Of a stretch of 64,000 nt of DNA, positions 48,501 to 57,500 are shown in pieces. Every line of letters begins with the position of its first letter. Position 1 is the stretch's first letter. A program made the position numbers and the translations under genes. This stretch comes from Arctopsyche grandis (Eukaryota; Arthropoda; Insecta; Trichoptera; Hydropsychidae): positions 42,263,486-42,327,485 of the forward strand of contig NC_135355.1 in NCBI RefSeq assembly GCF_051622035.1, read 5' to 3'. The notes under the pieces are model-generated. The model was not told the DNA's origin and ran no database searches. It worked only from the letters and a program-made list of their open reading frames with translations.

Positions 48501-51500
48501 ATGAATTTGGTTCAGTTTAATCTGATCAGTCAGACTTTGAAGTCGTACTAGCGGAAAAATTTATAATACATAAAGAGGACAAAAATTTTTGAAGAAATAT
48601 GGGAAAAAATAAAAATCTCACCATGGAAACTCGAGGAGCCATTATTGCTCTTTACAAACAGCAAAAAACCCAACGATATATCGCCGAAAATTTGAATATT
48701 TCGAAGACTGCAGTACAACAGACGATAAAAAAATTCCAAAATTCTAACAACATTATGGATTTATCAAAATCAGGACGTCCCAGAATCACAACACAAGCAT
48801 TGGATCAACAAATGATATTATTGAGCAAGCGAAATAGAAGGATAACGGCACCAGAAATCGCCTCTGACATAGAAAAGACAGCCTTCAAAAAAGTATCGGT
48901 CACCACGGTTAAACGTCGGCTGATGGAAGTGAAGCTGGAAGGGCGCATAGCAGTAAGAAAACCATTATTAAGAAGAAATAATAAAGCGAAAAGACTAGCT
49001 TGGGCTCTTCAGCATCGTAATTGGTCAATTGAAGATTGGTCAAAAGTGATTTGGTCCGATGAATCGAAGTTTGAATTGTTCGGTTCGAAAAGACGAGTTT
49101 ACGTCCGGCGCACTCCCCAAGAAAAAATGATGCCAGACTGTGTGCTGCCAACAATCAAGTATGGTGGTGGATCCATAATGATATGGGGATGTTTCTCAAG
49201 AGCTGGAGTTGGGATTTTAATCAAAATTAATGGAATTTTAAAAAAAGAAGGGTATTTGAAAATTTTAAAAGAACAAGTTTTGCCGTGCGGCCGGAACTTA
49301 TGTGGGCATGATTTTATATTCCAACAAGATAATGACCCAAAACATAAATCAAAGCTATGCATGGACTTCTTACAACAAGAAGAAGAAAAAAATAATTTAA
49401 AAATCATGAACTGGCCTCCTCAATCCCCCGATTTAAACCCAATAGAACTTTTGTGGGACGAATTGGACAGACGAACCAGAATCCATCGCTCAACATCCAT
49501 AAATAAGTTTTGGAATCATCTACAGGAAAGTTGGAAGTCCATACCTCCCATCACACTTCAAAATTTAATAAATAGAATGCCGAGACTATGTGCAGCAGTG
49601 ATTAAAAGTAAGGGTGGGTTTTTTGACGAAAGTTCAGTTTGACGTTTTTATTTTTTTATAATTTTATGTTTATTAATTGTTGTAATATCTTTATTTATTT
49701 TAATAAATGCGTATTTTTTGAACATAACTGAGTTTATATTTTTTAAATTGGTCCAAAATTGTGTAAAATATGCTCCAAAAACACTTTGGTCTTAAACATA
49801 TGGACGGTAGTGTACATATTTTTGAGACTTGCGTTAGTAATAAAGGATATGATAACAAGAAGTGAAAGAATTTGGTGATGGAAAGAAAATTACGCATACG
49901 AAAAATCAACATATTGAAAAAAAAATGGGATTGAAGGTGTCTCAAAAATTAAATTTCATATATAAAGTACATTGTAATAAATGACATTGAACATAGCCTT
50001 GATTATCGCAATTATTTGTAATTTTATTAAAAAAAAAAACCCCTCATCGTATTGAAAAACCTTATACATAAATGAAGGCAAATATAATTCTTACTTGAAA
50101 AATTCCCCTCGTACATAATAATCACAGTATGAAAGGATTCTGAAAATATGTATATTTGCAATTCCGATAAGATTCTAAGGAGTTTCTGATAAAAATTTTA
50201 AATTCTTTTAAATTTAAAAAATTTCAATTTCAAATATGTATCTGTTAACCATTTGAGTTCTGTTGAAAGCCCGCCACACTGAAAATTTCGCCAACGTTTC
50301 CAACTAGAATTATTTAGAAATCCAATAGAAAGCAGGTATAAAATCTGTAGCTAATCCAAACAAACCCTAGGTTACTACCGCCGAGGATTCCGAGTTTTGT
50401 AAAGGTGTGTTTAGACTCTTTAATATATCTTGCAACAATATAAAATAAACAAAAGAAGTCTATTAATGAATTCCGGTGTAAACCATTCTTTATAAACATT
50501 GCCACGGATTACACGACCCATGTTCAATGCATTATTTTCCAATGCTACGTGGAAAGGCTTAGCGGGCAGCATTCTTGTTTATTTTTTACATGCTCAAAAA
50601 ACAACGCCTATCAGCGTATTTCAGGCTCATGGACTTGTTGGGAAAACGCCAATCGGCGTTGGTCAGCAATCAAAGGGTTAACTGGAGGTTAAAGGGTACA
50701 TAGTCGAGTGTTGCATTTAAAATTCGCTGGTAGCGGTTTCAGGATAAAAGACAACGTACATATGTATGTAATTAACCTCATCGATAACGTAAAAGTTTAT
50801 GTATAAAATATTTCATAGCCAGACGAGAAATGTGCATACGTGTGTGTACATAATTCAATAATACACCGCAGTGAAGTGCATTTTGGTTCCGCTCTCCCTT
50901 TCATTCCACACGGATGTTACAAGTGGATTCGGAGGGGTGCGAATGTTGGACAAAAATATACAACACGCATACTTACATACTAGGGGGGTAGCATTTCAGA
51001 ATTAAGGGTGTTGGAAAGACCTTCACTACAACCTTGACTAAATTATTGTCATCAGATAAAAGTTTTAATTTAAAAGCACGACCATCTCACTCACTACATA
51101 CGTAGACCACACGCGACAATAGATTTATCACATACAATAGAATAAATTAAGACAGAAAAACAAGTGTCGCGTTATTTACAGAGCAAATCAGAAACGATTT
51201 TAGTGTCGACGAAACTGTACACATGGTGGGGTTTGAAAATAGGCAGTCGACGTAAAAATTCTCGAGGGGAGAACTCTTGAGGGCGAGGGAGTAAAAATAA
51301 ACGTATGTATGCGAGTGAAATATTACAGGGGATGATTTGTGAAAAGACCAAAGTTCAAGGGCAAGTCATCTTTGCCCCCGGGGAAACATCCATCTGGTCC
51401 AGCTTAACGTTATGCTTCAATACTTTTAATATTTTGATTCACGACTACAATTTTTTTTATAAATAAATCGAAGGAAGGATTGAACACAGTTTCCGAGTTT

Positions 51501-54500
51501 TAAGGAAAATTATATTTTGTTAAAAGTATGATTCATAAATTCATCGTCATTGTGGACCATATTTTTAGAATTTTGCGATATACACATGTATGTACATATG
51601 TTAAAAATCCACAACAGTTGTTTATTTTTATAAATTAATTAATTCATTTTCACGTTTACTATTTCTCAATGGTTTTATTTTATTTCACGCTTCCATTATT
51701 CACTATGTACATATTCTGAACAACACTGAACCATCTAACGCCACATATTTTCCTTAATTCATCCACCCATCTTACTAATGACTTAACATTCTCTTGGATA
51801 TCAATCGAGCACTTCCTTTGTACACCTCTTAACCGTTTCTACATATTACCCACACATGTATTATTCATTCACTTCACTTGCTCAACATTGTCTGTTACCC
51901 ATGGATTTCGCTTTCTGTTTTTCCTTGTGATTCAATGCCCAAGTTTCCCATTTACACGGATTGTGTGTAAAATAGTGTTTTTTTATATTTTTTTATGATA
52001 TTTTTGCACCATCGTAATGGCGGAGGATCCATTTACTTATATTGATGACCAAAATGAGCAATATGGCAAAGTATGAAAACGATCGGATAAGAGGCAAACT
52101 TTTTCCTGAATTGTAATCGTAAGTGAAACGTAAAGGAGGTATGTAAAAATAGGTGATACTTAAAATAATTTAAGGAAAAATTTACCAACCTGATTTGGAA
52201 TTTGCTTCCCGCATCCTTTTCTTCGCTTTCGCAGGTTACATTTCCAAAGGAATCGACAGCCAAATATTTGTCGAGGTGAGAGCGCAAGTATATGATACCT
52301 GTGGAAGATGACGAAAATGAGTGTCCATAAACATAAATGGTATAAATAAACAATTAATAAAGGAGTTGTAAATATTAATATATGATGCATAGTGAAACGC
52401 AATTTGGTGTAGAACACGCCAACAGAACGTGCTTTCGCATACTCCGTTATAGCTTTACTCGGCCATAAAATGGATTTTCGCATATAATTTAAGCTCGTTT
52501 CAGCATCGTTATGTGTTGTGTTGTATTGTGCATAGCTCACAGTGAGAGTTTTCGCATAATAATGAAAATTTCACACGACGAGATTGAAATAAAATATGCG
52601 ATAAAAAAAGTATGCGACACGATGGAGAAAATGTTTACATCCACAGGTGATGGTTCTACTCATACGAAAGCTACACAGAGGTGTGAATTGTTAACGCTTT
52701 TTCTTTGAATTCAAATAAAAATTGCCTTTTTTGCAAGCCATTATAATATATGTATGTATGTATGTATGTAAGTATATGAGAAATCATCGTTGGAAGATAT
52801 GCGTTTTCCATTGTTAATGTATCTACTTATTATATGTGTACAACTTTCATCGTAATTAAATCGATAGTTTCGATTGTATAGAGAAATTATTGTACATATT
52901 CACACATAAACAGTATACAGTTCGAAAGAGCGATCATCTCTTTTCAATATCAATTTCGTATATTCTTTCTTCGACTAAATTTTAAAATGTGATGAAACGA
53001 TATTTTTGTATGATTCTCCATATTATACATACATCTGCGTTCCTCCCGCTATTACTCGCTTAAACCCGGCTATTGCACGAAATTTAACTTAACCATCTAA
53101 TCACTTATTTTACTAATTGCATCCTAGTATAATTTAAGTGTAAAAATAAACAGCAAATCGGTCGTAAAAAGCGGTTTTATATCAGTTATTTCGAAAAATA
53201 TTGTGCTAATTTTTGTGTCAAATCGGTGTCAAACGAGATACATCTCCCTACCTGAATACAAAAAAAGGGTCCTTCGCCAGCCAAGTCGGTCCCACAGAAG
53301 CAATAAATCTTCCACATAATTGCTTCCAGCCAAAAATCTTTAACGAACTTTACTTAATAGCAAACAGAAACGGTGTTTCCCAACTGTCTATCAGTTCTTT
53401 TTCATATTTAAATTATATTAAAGTAATTCGTGTAATTTTATATACTTTACTAAAGTTATTATTAAAATATTAAATTGCAAACCGCACTCACATATATAAA
53501 TCCGTTGTCTCCAAAGAGGCGTCTCACGATAAAGATCTGTAAAAAAGTAGTATAACAATTGCTAATCTATTATTATCATAACTAACTACTTTCACTTACA
53601 AAGTAACCCTGTTAAATGGCATGTAATAACTCATAAGTGATCCAAGTGATACCTAGGATGACTATATGTCAAAGCTGACCACAGAGAAGAGTTTATGGCG
53701 GTAAGAACTCACTCCTTGAATGGAAATCTCTCTCAAGTACCGCCTTTTTCTCAACACATCTTGGATAAATGCGAGAAAAATAATATCCAAACCTCCAACA
53801 AGGTAAGAGTGACGATGGATGATAGCTTAGCTAATAGAAACCTGTATTTAGCCACGTACAATGTAAGAACGTTATCGAGTGAAGGAAGTGTGCTTGCATT
53901 AGAGAATGAACTAGAAAGTATCAAATGGGATTTAGTAGGACTTAGCGAAGTAAGACGAAAACAGGAAAACCAAATAATCCTAAAAAGTGGTAACTGTCTC
54001 TACTGGAGAGGGCTACCAAATGGTAGAATAGGAGGAGTAGGGTTTCTTATCAATAAGAGAATAGAAAGAAATATTATAGAAATAAACGACATATCGGAAC
54101 GTATATGCTATGTAGTATTAAGAATCTCGAGCAGGTACACTTGTCAAATCTTCCAAGTGTACGCCCCCACATCTAGCCACCCAGACGAGGAAATAGAAGA
54201 CTTCTACGAAAAACTACAGGGCGCATACGATAATAGCCGCCACCACTTTAAAATAATCATGGGCGACTTTAACGCAAAAATAGGACAAAAGGCAAACACA
54301 GAAAGAGCAGTAGGCAATTTTGGTACCGGCCAAAGAAACGACAGAGGCGATCGCCTCATAGAATTCGCAGAACACAACAGGCTCTTCATCACTAATTCAT
54401 TTTTCAGGAAAAACACCAACAATAAGTGGACTTGGGAGAGTCCTAAAGGAGACAGAAACGAGATCGATTTCATCCTAACAAATGCCCTGCACTCCGTTAA

Positions 54501-57500
54501 AGACGTTAGTGTTCTAAGTAAAGTAGATATAGGCAGCGATCACAGATTAGTCCGTGCCAAGATGGCCATTAATATAAATTGCGAACGTAGGAAATTAATA
54601 AAAGGATGCAGTAACTCTCCAGATTTCGCTCAACTAAGGTCTAGGAAAAAGGAATTCGAACTCGAACTTGGAAATCGATACGGGAAATTAAACCCAGAAG
54701 CAGACATCGAGGAATTGAACACTGTAATTAGTTCGGTTCTAACCTCAACAGGTAAGAAATTAGGTGGTTTCAGGAAACAGATTAAATTAAGCAAAATTTC
54801 AGCGGAAACAAAAAACCTAATTAAGCATAAAAGGAATTTAGATAGGGATAATAATAAGCAAGAATACAATCTAGTAAATAAGGAAATTAAGAAGAGAATA
54901 GTCAGGGATGTCAGGGATTTTAACAGCAAGCTAATAGAAAATACCATTAAGAATAACCGTAGCCTGAAAAAGTGCAAACAGGATCTTTTCTTAGGCAAAA
55001 ACCAAATGATCGCAATCAGATCAGAGAGCGGAGTAATAATTAGGAATAGAGAAGAAATCATAGACAGAGTTTACACGTTCTATGCAAAACTATACGAGAA
55101 CGACAACGGCCAATTCCCCACTCTGGAATCGACACACGGCCAAAGGGTTCCTGCAGTATTGCCTAGCGAAGTAGAGGCCGCGCTAAAAACTGCAAAGAAT
55201 GGTAAAACCCCAGGGGAAGATAATATTCCCATCGACTTACTAAAATGTGGCGGCCCCCCCCTAATTAATATCTTAGCTAGGCTTTTCAGCAAATGCATCC
55301 AGAACCAAGCTATACCAGAAGGATGGAATAACGCAACTATCATTTTAATACACAAAAAAGGCGACAAAAGCGATATCAAGAACTACCGACCCATTAGTCT
55401 ACTTTCAGCGGTCTACAAGCTCTTCACGAAGGTTATTACAGAAAGGCTGAAGAATATCCTCGACGAGAACCAACCTATAGAGCAGGCAGGGTTTAGGGCA
55501 AATTTCAGCACAATGGACCACCTCCAAGTAGTTGGCGAACTAATCGAGCGCGCCAACGAATATCAACGGCCACTGTGCCTAGGTTTCGTCGATTATGAGA
55601 AAGCCTTCGATACAGTTAGTCATAATGCAGTACTTAACGCTCTAAAAACACAGGGAGTGCCGGAACCCTATGTGGGACTGTTAGCTACAATATATAAGAA
55701 TGCCACAGCTTCAGTTAAAATTTTTTCAGGTACAGATAGATTTAGCATAGGAAAAGGAGTAAGACAAGGAGATACAATCTCGCCCAAGTTATTCAATGCG
55801 GTGCTTGAGGGAGTTTTCAGGAAATTGGATTGGGATACAGCCGGAGTAAGCATCAATGGTCGCTTTTTGAGTCACCTTCGGTTCGCAGACGATATAGTTT
55901 TAGTAGCTCGTGATTCAGCTGACCTACTTATCAGACTAACACAGCTGGACAGGGAAAGTAGAAAAGTAGGATTAAAAATTAACGTAGATAAGACTAAACT
56001 AATGTTCAATAGTTATTGCATGCCTGATAGCATCCCCTTAGATGATAAACCAGTAGAAGTAGTAAATAATTATTTATATTTAGGTCAAATAATTGACATG
56101 TCTGGTAGTAAAAATGAAGAGATAAAGAGACGTATGAAACTGGGGTGGAGTGCATTTGGACGGATGAATGCTGTTTTTAAATCAAAAATGCCACTCTGCC
56201 TGAAGAAAAGGATCTTTGATCAATGCGTTTTGCCAGTGATGACGTATGGATGTGAAACTTGGACACCGAACGCCAAGATGCAAAATAAAATCCAATGCAC
56301 TCAAAGAAGTATGGAACGCTGTATGCTTGGCATAACGAGGAAAGACAGGAAGCGGAACACGTGGGTGAGAAATATGACAAGGGTAGTGGACATAGTGGAT
56401 AGAGTGAAGAGATTGAAATGGCAATGGGCGGGTCACGTAGCTAGGAGGATGGACGAAAGGTGGACAAAAGAAGTGCTTGAATGGTACCCGAGAGAAGGCA
56501 AAAGAGTAAAAGGAAGACCGCAAGGAAGATGGGTGAACGAAATTAGGAAAATGTGCGGAATGAGATGGATGAGTGTTGCGCAAAACAGAGACGAGTGGAA
56601 GCGTGTTGGAGAGGCCTTCATCCAGCAGTGGATGGCGAATGGCTGTAAATGATGATGATGATGATGACATATAAGGGAATGGTATGGAACATATCGTGTT
56701 GAGATCTACAACAACGAGTTGAAAACAAAACAAAAAGACGTACAGCGAGATGTCAGTGTCACAAATGACACAATGACAGTTGAGCCTGATGCATTTGGCC
56801 ATAACAAGCATATCGATTCATCACCATTATAATATCAACATTTTAACATTTATTATTAACACTATGAAAGAAGTAAAAATATATATGAGAGATGATGAGA
56901 ACCTACAATGCAAATTTTATAAAATATAGTGTGAAAAAGAAAAAGTTATAGGCGTTAATACAATTAAAATCTGACAAAACGAGAGGGTGGCGGAAAAGAA
57001 AATGTACAAAATTATTGTATTTTTTAAACGTGTCTATTACGATTATTTTTCACCATCGTACTGGCGGAATTGATTTGAATATCTATTGTTGACCGAGCCG
57101 CGCAAAATGGCAAAGTTTTAAAACTATTGGAAGAATGTAGGATATAATATACATATGTTGTCAGACCAATAAGCGAAGAGCGAAATACAGAAGAGGCTTG
57201 TAAAAACCATTATAAATGAAAATATAAGTTGAGATGATATTATCGCTCGGATACTTTATCCGCACATTATTGATAGGAATTTAATGGAGCACATTTAAAG
57301 TTATTTTGTTATGAAATCACATTGAAAAATAATTTTTGGTTCGATAGATTGCCCGAAAAAAATTATCCAACCAAAGTTAGGCAATTTGTTCTCGATTAGG
57401 GAGATTATTAGATTATTAGCAAGCAGCATAGTTCGGTCGTTAAGCTTCTGCCTAGCACCGAGAGGCGCCGGTTTCGATCCCATGAGCTGACCTCGATTGA

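Larger units (their letters stand above)
45896..52189. other. Fascin intron 2, transposon-rich
   Basis: Holds the inverted Harbinger derivative (46615-47304), the intact Tc1-group transposon (48174-49812), a possible piggyBac-type end near 50680 and an eroded LINE 3' end (51718-51945). Remaining stretches (47310-48170, 50700-51700) are AT-rich with no feature I can name. Confidence 0.5.

Noticed and set aside
53213-53473. Short + strand ORF left of the LINE as a LINE ORF1
   Set aside because: No zinc knuckles or other ORF1 features, and RTE-type elements normally have a single long ORF; probably chance.
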